This document shows, piece by piece, positions 17,959-26,633 of a stretch of DNA of 64,000 nt. The stretch spans positions 4,216,001 through 4,280,000 of the forward strand of contig NC_015177.1 of the NCBI RefSeq assembly GCF_000190735.1, written 5' to 3'. Each line of letters opens with the position of its first letter. The stretch's first letter is position 1. Position numbers and translations under genes: made by a program. Source of the stretch: Pseudopedobacter saltans DSM 12145 (lineage in GTDB: Bacteria > Bacteroidota > Bacteroidia > Sphingobacteriales > Sphingobacteriaceae). The notes beneath the pieces were generated by a model. The model saw only the letters and a program-made list of their open reading frames with translations, searched no databases and was not told where the DNA came from.

Positions 17959-19569
17959 ATGAAAAATACATATATAAAATTACTGTTTTTATTGTTTACG
18001 CTGTCGTTTACCTCTTGTCAGAAAGAACTCGAAACGACTAATATCAATCCAAATAATCCTAACAGTGTAGATCCGGAATATTTACTAAATACTTCGGTAC
18101 TTAAGACAATAAATTTATTCGGCGGAGATATGCGCCGCGTGACTTTGTCGCACTATTCTAATTACGTATCCGTAGGGGGCGGACAGCTGCAGCGTTACTA
18201 TACCTTTGCCAGTACAGTAAACAGTTATTGGCAAACCTTATATGTTTCTTGCCTGCAACCAGTTCATCAAATACAATTAAATTATGCGGATAATCCGTCT
18301 TACAAGAACCGGGTAGCCATAGCCAGAATTTTTGAATCGTATATATATGCAAACATAGTTGCTATATGGGGGAGCGTTCCAAAAACTAATGCTTTAACTG
18401 GAGAGGTATACATCTCTTATGATAAAGAAGAAGATATTTATTTAAACCTTTTGAATGATTTAAAAGAAGCAGCAAATGCTATTGATCTTAAAGGGGATAT
18501 CTATCCGGCAAATGCAGACCCTATATTTGCGGGTAATCTGCTGAAATGGAAAAAGTTTGCCAATACTTTGCGCCTGCGTATCGCATTGCAAATTTCGAAT
18601 GCTTCTTCTGGTAAAGCAGCAGAAATTGTTGGGGATGTTTTATCTAATGAGGTTAATACTATAAGTTCTGCTGATGAAACAGCAAATGCATTTTGGGGGG
18701 CAACTTCAGATACCTGGAGCTTCTTATATAATTATAATGTGGTAGAGGCACAGGCGAATGCAGCAAACCTGAATGTTATAGGAGAGTCGTTGATACAGCA
18801 TATGTTGCCTTATAATGATCCTCGTTTACCAGTATATGCAAAACCAGCTAAACAAGGTCCTTTTGTTGGGCAATATGCAGGGCAACCCAAGGCATCACAG
18901 CTACCAAAGGGAGTGAGCCTTCCTAATGGAAACCCACATTCATCATTAGCGCCTGCAGATTATTCTCAGATAGGAGATTATTTCCTTAAATCCAATGCAG
19001 AGTACGTGTTTTTATCTTTTGAGGAAGCATGCTTTCTAAAAGCAGAAGCTGCTTTAAAAGGGTGGGGAGGAGCTAAGACAGCCGAACAATATTATAATGA
19101 AGGGGTTACGGCTTCAATGAAAAAATATGGCATCGCTCAGCAGGCTATTAATAACTATTTGGCTCAACCAGGAATTAAATGGAATTCTGCTGTAGATACT
19201 ACCGGTAGAGGACCCGAATTTCAAGATTTCTTAGGTATTACTACCAGTGCTATTCTTCAGCCGGATCCTTTTCGACAAATTGTGATGCAAACCTGGTTAG
19301 CCGGTTTTTACAATGCAATGGACGCCTGGACATTGATCAGAAGAACACAGATTTTAGAGTTCCCCCCACATTTTAATCCAGATGGTGGTGAAGGGGGGAC
19401 AGTAGGGTATGCTTATATCCCACAGAGATTAAACTATCCGCCAAACGAATATCAGGTTAATAAGGCTGCGGTAAACAGTGCCTTATCCTGGTTAAATGGT
19501 CCCGATGAATTGAAAACGAAACTATGGTTCGCTTTGCCCGTGAAAAGAAATCCTGCTTTACCACAATAA
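17959..19569 (+). CDS. SusD/RagB-like surface lipoprotein (cassette 2)
   Basis: Ligand-capturing lid for the preceding SusC, 536 residues. The lipobox is FTSCQKE (Cys about 20). SusD-like_2 features match the cassette 1 SusD: NINPNNPNSVDPEYL, KNRVAIARIFESYI, LLKWKKFANTLRLRIALQIS and EEACFLKAEAALKGWGG. It lies 10 bases after SusC and 11 bases before the next gene. Differences from its paralog concentrate in loops, such as the region before residue 330, in line with a shift in ligand. Confidence 0.92.
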   Translation: MKNTYIKLLFLLFTLSFTSCQKELETTNINPNNPNSVDPEYLLNTSVLKTINLFGGDMRRVTLSHYSNYVSVGGGQLQRYYTFASTVNSYWQTLYVSCLQPVHQIQLNYADNPSYKNRVAIARIFESYIYANIVAIWGSVPKTNALTGEVYISYDKEEDIYLNLLNDLKEAANAIDLKGDIYPANADPIFAGNLLKWKKFANTLRLRIALQISNASSGKAAEIVGDVLSNEVNTISSADETANAFWGATSDTWSFLYNYNVVEAQANAANLNVIGESLIQHMLPYNDPRLPVYAKPAKQGPFVGQYAGQPKASQLPKGVSLPNGNPHSSLAPADYSQIGDYFLKSNAEYVFLSFEEACFLKAEAALKGWGGAKTAEQYYNEGVTASMKKYGIAQQAINNYLAQPGIKWNSAVDTTGRGPEFQDFLGITTSAILQPDPFRQIVMQTWLAGFYNAMDAWTLIRRTQILEFPPHFNPDGGEGGTVGYAYIPQRLNYPPNEYQVNKAAVNSALSWLNGPDELKTKLWFALPVKRNPALPQ

Positions 19570-19580
19570 TTGAGATAAAA

Positions 19581-20648
19581 ATGAAAAAGATCTTATATAT
19601 ATTATGCCTTGCCGGATTCATTGTATCCTGCAAAAAAGACCCTCAACTAATCGACAAAGAAAAGTATGTATATGACATTCCGCCGGTTAGATTAAGCACA
19701 AACGCTATTGTTGGCACTTATTATTTTAACTATAGCAGTTCCGACTGGAATAAAGTTCATTCAGATACCTCTTTAGTGGTTCCTGCCGGTGGAAAATCAT
19801 ACAATGCAGTAACCGATGCTACTGTATTTCCCAAACAATTGGCCTGGGCCGATGAAGCAGGTGTGGACTACATGATCTTTAAATGGAATGCTTCGGCTAC
19901 AGATAATTCATTGCTAAATGCATTTGCCACAAGGCGTACTACACAAAATGTTAAAATGGTAATTGGTTATAATACTGCTCATCTAAGTGCAACCAATGCA
20001 TCGCCTTTAACAGGAGCAAAATTACAAACGATGATTACCGAATTTAAATCCTTAATAACACAACATATTAGCAAGGAGTACTATTATAATATAGCCGGAC
20101 GTCCTGTGATTTTAATTACGCCTTTAAATTTATCGTCGTCTGCGTTAACAAGTATTGATTATAAGGTGGTTATGGAAGCCTTGCGGGCAGAATTGAAAAC
20201 CATCGGTGTTAACCCGTTCTTTATTGGAGAACTGGCTACGGGATGGACAGCTCCGGCTAATTTTAGTGCCGATGCCTTGGCTTCAATGGACGCTATTGTG
20301 GTTTCTAACTGGAACACTGCAGATTTTGATAGATGGTGGGCGTTTTACAGCTTTGTTGACCTGAACTGGCAAAACTGGAAAGCATCTTTAGATAAACTTA
20401 ATGTAGAGTTTGTTCCTTGCATATTTCCGGGTTATAATGAACCCAGTGCTGCAACACAACGAATTATAGACAGAACAGAAAAGAACTATGTGGATTATGC
20501 CAATGTCGCTAAACGCAATATGGGAGTAAATCAAATGGTGATTATTAACTCTTGGAATGATTTTTCTAAAGGGACTGCACTTGAGCCATCAAAAAAGTAT
20601 AATAAGCAATTTCTTGAGCTCACAAAAAGAGAGTTTAAAGTTAATTAG
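19581..20648 (+). CDS. GH71/GH99-like (WbsX-like) TIM-barrel lipoprotein, cassette 2
   Basis: 355 residues, paralog of the gene at 9638. Start ATG 19581 gives a lipoprotein signal (FIVSCKKD, Cys about 16); the longer frame begins inside the SusD gene. Shared blocks include IVGTYYFNY near the barrel start, IAGRPVILI, VPCIFPGYNE and the final INSWNDFSKGTALEP. The last motif has Asp where WbsX-like proteins have Glu, so an acidic residue is kept here, unlike the cassette 1 copy with Asn. Probably a surface or periplasmic glycan-processing enzyme or glycan-binding relative. Function remains inferred. Confidence 0.7.
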   Translation: MKKILYILCLAGFIVSCKKDPQLIDKEKYVYDIPPVRLSTNAIVGTYYFNYSSSDWNKVHSDTSLVVPAGGKSYNAVTDATVFPKQLAWADEAGVDYMIFKWNASATDNSLLNAFATRRTTQNVKMVIGYNTAHLSATNASPLTGAKLQTMITEFKSLITQHISKEYYYNIAGRPVILITPLNLSSSALTSIDYKVVMEALRAELKTIGVNPFFIGELATGWTAPANFSADALASMDAIVVSNWNTADFDRWWAFYSFVDLNWQNWKASLDKLNVEFVPCIFPGYNEPSAATQRIIDRTEKNYVDYANVAKRNMGVNQMVIINSWNDFSKGTALEPSKKYNKQFLELTKREFKVN

Positions 20649-20699
20649 ATTATGAATTTATGTGTAGTCGTTGGTTTTTCCGATACTAAAAATTGAATT

Positions 20700-21977
20700 A
20701 TGAAGAAGACATTTAATCATTTACTGGTCCTCACCTTTTTTGTGTTGATTTTTAATGAGCTAAGCGCTCAGAAAATATCAACTCCCAAAAATAAATGGAA
20801 GCATATGTCCTACAATGGACTCGTTATGGTAGGGTATCAGGGGTGGTTTAACGCAGAAGGCGACGGCGCAGATAGAGGATGGAATCATTATCAGGGAAAA
20901 AATAACAGATTCGAGCCCGGGAACTGTAGTATTGATATGTGGCCGGATATTGCAGAATACCCTGTAAAATATAAAACTTCCTTTGTCCATGCCGATGGAA
21001 CACCGGCTTATGTATTCAGTTCCTATGATGAAAGTACCGTCGATTTACACTATAAATGGATGCAACGATACAGTATAGACGGTGCCTTTTTACAACGGTT
21101 TGTAACCACTTTAAAAGATCCGAAGGGAGCTAATCACTATAAAAAATTGCTAGGATCCGTTTTAAATTCAGCAAGAAAATACGATAGGGCTGTATCCATT
21201 ATGTACGACTTGTCGGGTATGCAAAAGGAAGATTATAAAATGGTAATCGAAGACTGGAAAAGGATTATTGACGAATACAGGCTGAATAAGAAAGAAGCTT
21301 ATGAGAATTATCTGTTTCATAATAATAAGCCTTTGGTTGCAATATGGGGAGTTGGTTTTAACGACAATCGGAAGTATGGATTATCAGAAGTGAACAAGCT
21401 AATAGATTTTTTTAAAAATGATCCGATATACGGCGGATGTTCAATATTGTTAGGTGTCCCTACATGGTGGCGCGAATTGAAATACGATACAGAAACTGAT
21501 CCATATCTGCACACTTTGATAAAAAGGGTAGATATTATTCATCCGTGGTTTGTAGGAAGGTATAACGAAGAAACTTATCCCGATTTCAACGAACGCATAA
21601 AAAAAGATATTGTCTGGAGTAAGGCAAATAACATAGACTATGTTCCTGTCGTTTTTCCCGGTTTTAGCTGGAAAAATATGCGTCCCGACGATCCATTTAA
21701 TGCCATACCCAGAAATGGAGGCAATTTTTTCTGGAAACAGCTGGCAGGGGCTATAGAAGCGGGAGCTAGTATGATCTATGTGGCGATGTTTGATGAAATT
21801 GATGAGGCAACAGCCATCTTTAAAGTGGCCAAAGATGTTCCGGTAGGTTTGTCCCGCTTTGTACCTTACGAAAAAGAGGAACCTTCAGATCACTATATGT
21901 GGCTAACCGGTCAGGCAGGAGGAATGCTGAAAAAGGAAATTCCCTTCCAAAAAAACATGCCTTATCGAACTTATTAA
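20700..21977 (+). CDS. Secreted GH71/GH99-like glycoside hydrolase
   Basis: 425 residues with a Sec signal (about 1-23, ending LSAQ) and a single TIM-barrel domain of the GH71/GH99-like group often annotated as xylosidase/arabinosidase. Motifs: GLVMVGYQGWFNAEGDG at the barrel start, AFLQRFVTTL, IMYDLSGM, VVFPGFSWKNM, and AMFDEIDEATAIF near residue 365, whose Asp/Glu cluster is typical of the family. Characterised Bacteroidota GH99 enzymes are endo-alpha-1,2-mannosidases or mannanases, so an endo-acting role on a mannan-like glycan is plausible but not shown. It is a more distant relative of the lipoproteins at 9638 and 19581. It follows the latter by 51 bases and precedes PafA by 176 bases. 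Confidence 0.8.
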   Translation: MKKTFNHLLVLTFFVLIFNELSAQKISTPKNKWKHMSYNGLVMVGYQGWFNAEGDGADRGWNHYQGKNNRFEPGNCSIDMWPDIAEYPVKYKTSFVHADGTPAYVFSSYDESTVDLHYKWMQRYSIDGAFLQRFVTTLKDPKGANHYKKLLGSVLNSARKYDRAVSIMYDLSGMQKEDYKMVIEDWKRIIDEYRLNKKEAYENYLFHNNKPLVAIWGVGFNDNRKYGLSEVNKLIDFFKNDPIYGGCSILLGVPTWWRELKYDTETDPYLHTLIKRVDIIHPWFVGRYNEETYPDFNERIKKDIVWSKANNIDYVPVVFPGFSWKNMRPDDPFNAIPRNGGNFFWKQLAGAIEAGASMIYVAMFDEIDEATAIFKVAKDVPVGLSRFVPYEKEEPSDHYMWLTGQAGGMLKKEIPFQKNMPYRTY

Positions 21978-22153
21978 TCAAAAATTTATATAAGTCTAAA
22001 TTCAAAATTAAAAAGTCAAAAAAGCATAAACCTTTATTTACAATCAGAACAGGATGTTCTTGTATGATCACAAATCAAACTCTATAATAACCAAACAATA
22101 GCACATAGATATATCGACATGTTTATGTTGCTTATAAATAATATTAAGAAAAC

Positions 22154-23803
22154 ATGAGAAAGAAACTTAACATCTCCGTAATTGCTATCATGCTGCTGTT
22201 AGTCAGCCAATTCACATTTGCTCAAAAAAAGGGTCAGAATGAACTGCCCAGACCAAAGCTTGTAGTGGGGATAGTCGTAGACCAAATGCGCTGGGATTAT
22301 CTGTATAGATACTACGATAGATATCAAAATGATGGCTTTAAGCGTATGTTGAATGAAGGATTTACCTGTGAAAATACATTTATTGATTATGTTCCTACCG
22401 TTACGGGTATTGGCCATAGTTCGGTTTACACAGGAACCGTCCCTGCGGTACATGGTATCGCCGGAAATGATTTTATTATTAGGGCAACCGGTGAAACGAT
22501 GTATTGTGCTGGAGACGATAAAGTAGAGACAGTAGGGAGCTCTTCAAAAGCTGGAAAAATGTCGCCACGGAACCTATTGTCTACAACCATTGGAGATGAA
22601 TTAAAATTAGCCACTAATTTCAGATCTAAAGTTATTGGCATTGCTTTGAAAGACCGCGGAGCAATTTTGCCGGTAGGCCATGCTGCCGATGCAGCATATT
22701 GGTTTGATTCATCTACAGGTGGGTGGATAACCAGTACTTATTACATGAATCAACTTCCGGAATGGGTAAAAAAGTTCAATAGCCAAAAGTTACCGGAAAA
22801 ATATTTGAAACAGGATTGGAATACGCTTTATGATATTAAAACCTACGTTCAGAGTACAGCAGATAATACACCTTATGAAGGGCTGTTTGATGGTCAGGAA
22901 GCACCGGTATTTCCAATAAAGACGTCTCATATGTTTAAAAAAGATTTGGGAATACTTCGTACTACTCCTTTTGGAAATACATTTACTCTGGATATGGCTA
23001 AAACAACAATAGAAAATGAGAAATTAGGTCAGGGGAGTGTAACCGATATGCTGGCTGTAAGTCTTTCGTCTACTGATTATATTGGACACAAATTTGGAGT
23101 AAATGCCATAGAAATAGAAGATACTTACCTGAGACTGGATAAAGATCTGGCTGATTTCTTTAAATTCTTAGATCAAAAGATTGGAAAGGGAGAATATACC
23201 GTTTTCCTTACTGCGGACCATGGAGCAGCACACAATATAAAGTTCAGTGTAGATAATAAGTTGTTATCGTCAAACTGGTCTGCCAGTAAGGTTCAAAGAG
23301 AAATGAATAAGAGACTAGAGGAGACTTTTAAAGTAAAAGATTTGGTATTGAGTATAAAGAACTCGCAGGTTCATTTTAATTACACTATTCTAAATGGAAA
23401 TAAGCTTGATGAAGATGAGGTACGTAAGGTATGTACAAACTATCTTAAAACGCAGCCAGAAATTGCTTTTGTTATTGATCTGAATAAAATTGGAGACGCT
23501 GCTGTTCCGGAAGAAATAAAGAAAAGAGTTGTTAATGGGTATAATCAACATCGTTCAGGAGGAATTCAAATTGTTCTAAATCCGGCTGTTTTTTCAAGTG
23601 GCAGCTCAGGAACTTCGCATAGTGCATGGAATCCATATGATTCACACATTCCTTTAGTGTGGATGGGTTGGGGAATTGAAAAAGGTCGTACCAATAAACA
23701 AACACATATGACTGATATAGCTCCAACAGTTTCGGCATTATTACGTATTCAAATGCCGAATGGCTCTATAGGTCATCCTATAGAAGAAGTAATGAAAAAA
23801 TAA
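22154..23803 (+). CDS. pafA: PafA-type alkaline phosphatase (type I phosphodiesterase/NPP superfamily)
   Basis: Secreted zinc-dependent phosphomonoesterase of 549 residues, the length of the Elizabethkingia enzyme. Signal peptide about 1-23 (ending TFAQ). Metal and active-site residues line up: Asp43 in GIVVDQMRWDY, nucleophile Thr84 in PTVTGIGHSSVYTG, Asn105 in GNDF, and Lys166 and Arg168 in ALKDRG. These correspond to T79, N100, K162 and R164 of PafA as I recall them. Later come STDYIGHKFG, TADHGAA and GTSHSAWNPYDSH. PafA enzymes of plant-associated Bacteroidota are reported to work even at high phosphate. It lies in cassette 2 after a GH99-like gene; no 11-bp PHO-like repeat is seen directly before it. 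Confidence 0.9.
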   Translation: MRKKLNISVIAIMLLLVSQFTFAQKKGQNELPRPKLVVGIVVDQMRWDYLYRYYDRYQNDGFKRMLNEGFTCENTFIDYVPTVTGIGHSSVYTGTVPAVHGIAGNDFIIRATGETMYCAGDDKVETVGSSSKAGKMSPRNLLSTTIGDELKLATNFRSKVIGIALKDRGAILPVGHAADAAYWFDSSTGGWITSTYYMNQLPEWVKKFNSQKLPEKYLKQDWNTLYDIKTYVQSTADNTPYEGLFDGQEAPVFPIKTSHMFKKDLGILRTTPFGNTFTLDMAKTTIENEKLGQGSVTDMLAVSLSSTDYIGHKFGVNAIEIEDTYLRLDKDLADFFKFLDQKIGKGEYTVFLTADHGAAHNIKFSVDNKLLSSNWSASKVQREMNKRLEETFKVKDLVLSIKNSQVHFNYTILNGNKLDEDEVRKVCTNYLKTQPEIAFVIDLNKIGDAAVPEEIKKRVVNGYNQHRSGGIQIVLNPAVFSSGSSGTSHSAWNPYDSHIPLVWMGWGIEKGRTNKQTHMTDIAPTVSALLRIQMPNGSIGHPIEEVMKK

Positions 23804-23846
23804 TTGTTAAAGGCTTGTAGCTATTTGATACTGGCCATCGATCTTC

Positions 23847-23890
23847 AGAGAAGAAAGGCAATCGTAGAGAATCTTTTCTTCTCTTTAATT
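23847..23890 (+). terminator. Hairpin downstream of pafA
   Basis: AGAGAAGAAA (23847-23856) and TTTCTTCTCT (23875-23884) are perfect 10-bp arms with an 18-base loop, followed by an AT-rich TTAATTT tail. It probably ends or attenuates the cassette 2 transcript before the last phosphoesterase gene. Confidence 0.5.
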
Positions 23891-23905
23891 TAAAATTTTT
23901 ATATT

Positions 23906-25156
23906 ATGAAATTTCTACTTTCATTCATTATACTACTTTCTACGTTTTGGCTATCCGAACTGCAGGCACAAGGTGTACATTTGAGTTGGTATAGCAATGA
24001 TGAAAAAAATAATACATCAAATAGTATTGCAGTTACCTGGATGGGGAATACATCGAATGAGAGTATCTATTATGGGACCGATAGTAGTAAATTGAAGAAT
24101 AAAGCACCTTTGGAAATTAAGTATTCCAATGAATTGGGGCTATATACTTTTAAGAGTAAAATACAAAAGCTAAAGCCTGATACCTATTATTTCTATAGAA
24201 TTGGAACAAGCCTTGCCCAAAATCCGGTTTATCATTTTAAAACGGCGCCCAAGGTAGGTACAGCGAAAAAGGTGGTGGTTGGTATATGGGGCGATACTCA
24301 GGATAATAAAGGCAATTTTAATTTTGTACAGACTGATTCTATCCTGGGCCAGATGGCGAAATATCCACTTCATTTCACACTTCATATGGGAGATATTGTA
24401 GAGAATGGATCCGTTATAAAAAGCTGGAAGAAATTTTTCGACGTTTCCCAGCCAATAAACGCAAATTTTCCATTTATGCCGGTTACAGGTAACCATGATG
24501 TAATCAATGATAGTAATAATGCAGATTTTCAAAAGCCATTTCCGGTCTTTTACGATCTTTTTAATCTTCCAGAAAATCAGCTAAACTATTCATTTGATTA
24601 TGGCAATACGCATTTTGTTGCGGTTAATTCGGGAGTAGCACAAAAAGCCTCTCTGGAAGGAAAAGTACTTTTCGGTGTAAATTCAAAAGAATACAATTGG
24701 CTGGAAGCTGATCTGGCGAAAGCCCGAAAAAATAAAAATATAAAGTGGGTTGTGGTTTTCTGTCATTATCCGGTATATGCTTATGGAGTAAGCTTAGTAA
24801 CAGGCTGGCAGGAAAACCTTAAACTTCTATTGGATAAATATAAAGTTGATTTGTGCCTGTCAGGACATAGACATGTTTATGAAAGGCATAAAGCAATACG
24901 AGGCGCGGACATTTTCGAATCGATGGATATAAACGTTTATGATAATCCTAAAGGTACTGTTTATATTACCAATGGCTCAGCAGGAGGATCTCTTCAGGGG
25001 ATTGGTGGTAGCAAGTCTTCTACCATACTATTTACCCCCTCAGAAAGGATTTATACCTATGCTGTTATGGAGTTAGATGGAAATGAGATCAAATATGAAG
25101 TATTTGATAAAGACAATAGGAAAATAGACTACTTTAAGATTGTTAAAAGTAAATAA
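23906..25156 (+). CDS. Secreted purple acid phosphatase-like metallophosphoesterase
   Basis: 416 residues: signal peptide about 1-21 (ending LQAQ), an FN3-like beta-domain (about 25-112, with SIAVTWMGN), then a metallophosphatase core with GIWGDTQ, LHMGDIVENG, VTGNHDV, VFCHYPVYAYG and LSGHRHVYERH. It resembles the PAP-like protein at 11918 but lacks its C-terminal extension. A hairpin lies between it and pafA, so it may be only partly co-transcribed. It is the last gene of the phosphatase-rich region; the next gene is on the other strand. Expected to hydrolyse phosphate esters outside the cytoplasm. Confidence 0.87.
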   Translation: MKFLLSFIILLSTFWLSELQAQGVHLSWYSNDEKNNTSNSIAVTWMGNTSNESIYYGTDSSKLKNKAPLEIKYSNELGLYTFKSKIQKLKPDTYYFYRIGTSLAQNPVYHFKTAPKVGTAKKVVVGIWGDTQDNKGNFNFVQTDSILGQMAKYPLHFTLHMGDIVENGSVIKSWKKFFDVSQPINANFPFMPVTGNHDVINDSNNADFQKPFPVFYDLFNLPENQLNYSFDYGNTHFVAVNSGVAQKASLEGKVLFGVNSKEYNWLEADLAKARKNKNIKWVVVFCHYPVYAYGVSLVTGWQENLKLLLDKYKVDLCLSGHRHVYERHKAIRGADIFESMDINVYDNPKGTVYITNGSAGGSLQGIGGSKSSTILFTPSERIYTYAVMELDGNEIKYEVFDKDNRKIDYFKIVKSK

Positions 25157-25198
25157 TGTTATGGCGATTTAATCGTCATAACATTATTTAATGTCTGG

Positions 25199-26314
25199 TT
25201 AATACTCAAAATCCTCTAAATCTCTTTTAGCCCTTCTCTCGATAAAAGTTTTTCTTTTTGAAGTTTCGGTATCATTCAATGTGCCCTGGATATCATCCGT
25301 CACCATAATTTCGTGATCTTTATTTCTTTCGCTCTTGTAAATCGCTATCGATTCTTCATGTTCAAGTGCAATATCATAAGGGCCTTTATCAGACATTAAT
25401 TTCACAAATACCGGTAAACATTCTAAAAGGATAAATAAGAAGGAAATGAAAGAAATAGCCAGGTAAGTATCTACATCCCGTGTACCGTCCGGATTAAATG
25501 AAAGCTGACCCAAAGCATAGTTTCTGTCCGCAAAACCGGCTACATTCGCCAGGCTATCCAATTCTCTTTCATTAAATAAACGGGTACTGTTAAGGCCTTC
25601 AAGTTCCTTGCGCCTGTTTACTAAATCTTCCGAAGACTGCAGTTGTCCTCTTACTTGTTGCAGCCGCTGTTCCTTTTGGTCAATGATACTCTGTTTCTGC
25701 TTGGCATACGTTCCAAATCCGATGACTCCGCTGGTTTGATTTGTTTTGTCGCCAAAGACTTCCTGGTTCAATATATATCTCGATCTGTTGATGTCTTTTT
25801 CCAAAGAATCTTTTTCCGTCTTCAACTCATCAAGTTTTTTAAGTTCTAGCTGATATTTGTTAGAAAAAGCCTTGTTTAATGTATCAATTTTATCCCTTTG
25901 TCCATTCAGATAACTTGTTTTAAGCTTTTGTCTGATTTCCTTATCGAAAATTTTTAATTCCAAAGGTCTGGAGATTACAATACCAATCATGATAGCAAGT
26001 AGAATCCGGGGAAGTGCCTGCATAATCTGATGATTGCTAGACCCCGTTTTCTTTATGCTTGCAACAATATACCTATCCATATTGAATATGGCGAGTCCCC
26101 ACAACAAGCCGAAAACTATTGCAAAAATCGGAGCGGCGGTATTTCCGGCGAAGACAAAATACATGGCATATCCACCAGACAAACTGGCAAACAATGCCGT
26201 GAAGAAAATTGTGGCGCCAATACCTATAAATTTATTATGTTCTGTGGGATATTTTTTGAGTAGTTCTACATGAGCTCCGGAGCAGAACCAAAAAAAGTCA
26301 GTTATTTTTTTCAT
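25199..26314 (-). CDS. DUF4407 membrane protein with coiled-coil loop
   Basis: 371-residue inner-membrane protein of unknown function, common in Bacteroidota and some other phyla. FWFCSGAHVELLKKYPTEHNK at the N terminus (20 or so residues) and LWGLAIFNMDRYIVASIKK are typical of the family. Hydrophobic segments lie at about 30-60, 70-85 and 100-120; a long charged helical region (about 130-260, rich in Lys/Glu/Leu heptads) follows; then one more membrane segment (about 285-305) and a charged tail. It is divergent from purD and convergent with the phosphoesterase gene, so it is probably monocistronic. No role can be assigned. Confidence 0.8.
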   Translation of the reverse strand: MKKITDFFWFCSGAHVELLKKYPTEHNKFIGIGATIFFTALFASLSGGYAMYFVFAGNTAAPIFAIVFGLLWGLAIFNMDRYIVASIKKTGSSNHQIMQALPRILLAIMIGIVISRPLELKIFDKEIRQKLKTSYLNGQRDKIDTLNKAFSNKYQLELKKLDELKTEKDSLEKDINRSRYILNQEVFGDKTNQTSGVIGFGTYAKQKQSIIDQKEQRLQQVRGQLQSSEDLVNRRKELEGLNSTRLFNERELDSLANVAGFADRNYALGQLSFNPDGTRDVDTYLAISFISFLFILLECLPVFVKLMSDKGPYDIALEHEESIAIYKSERNKDHEIMVTDDIQGTLNDTETSKRKTFIERRAKRDLEDFEY

Positions 26315-26633
26315 TTACACCCTTATGTCAATAATTGTTCCACAATGAGACTTTAGATATAAATAGATAGTTACAAATTAATATTATTTCTAACGCCCGA
26401 TTTCGGATTTTGAATTAATCGATTTCTTAGGAAAAAGAACGCTCAAATAGTACTTAAAGTATAGACGCAAATTATCATTTGATAGAATGCCTTATCTGTT
26501 TAAAATCATAACATTAGGTTGACAAAGCAATCGTTAAATATGCCTGTTTTGCCATTGGAATTTACGAAAGACAAATATATATCCAACAACTAATAAACTT
26601 CCATATATTGTAAGGATATAGTATTTTTGGCGA
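26315..26633. other. Divergent intergenic region between the DUF4407 gene and purD
   Basis: 319 bases with promoters expected in both directions. The only clear element is the -7 of purD at 26622-26629. No convincing element for the reverse-strand gene, no repeat and no small gene were found. Confidence 0.6.
26622..26629 (+). promoter_or_regulatory. -7 promoter element of purD, only four bases before the ATG
   Basis: TATTTTTG is a perfect match to the Bacteroidota -7 consensus TAnnTTTG. The purD ATG begins at 26634, so transcription would start at or next to the start codon. No TTTG is seen at the usual -33 distance. Confidence 0.5.
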
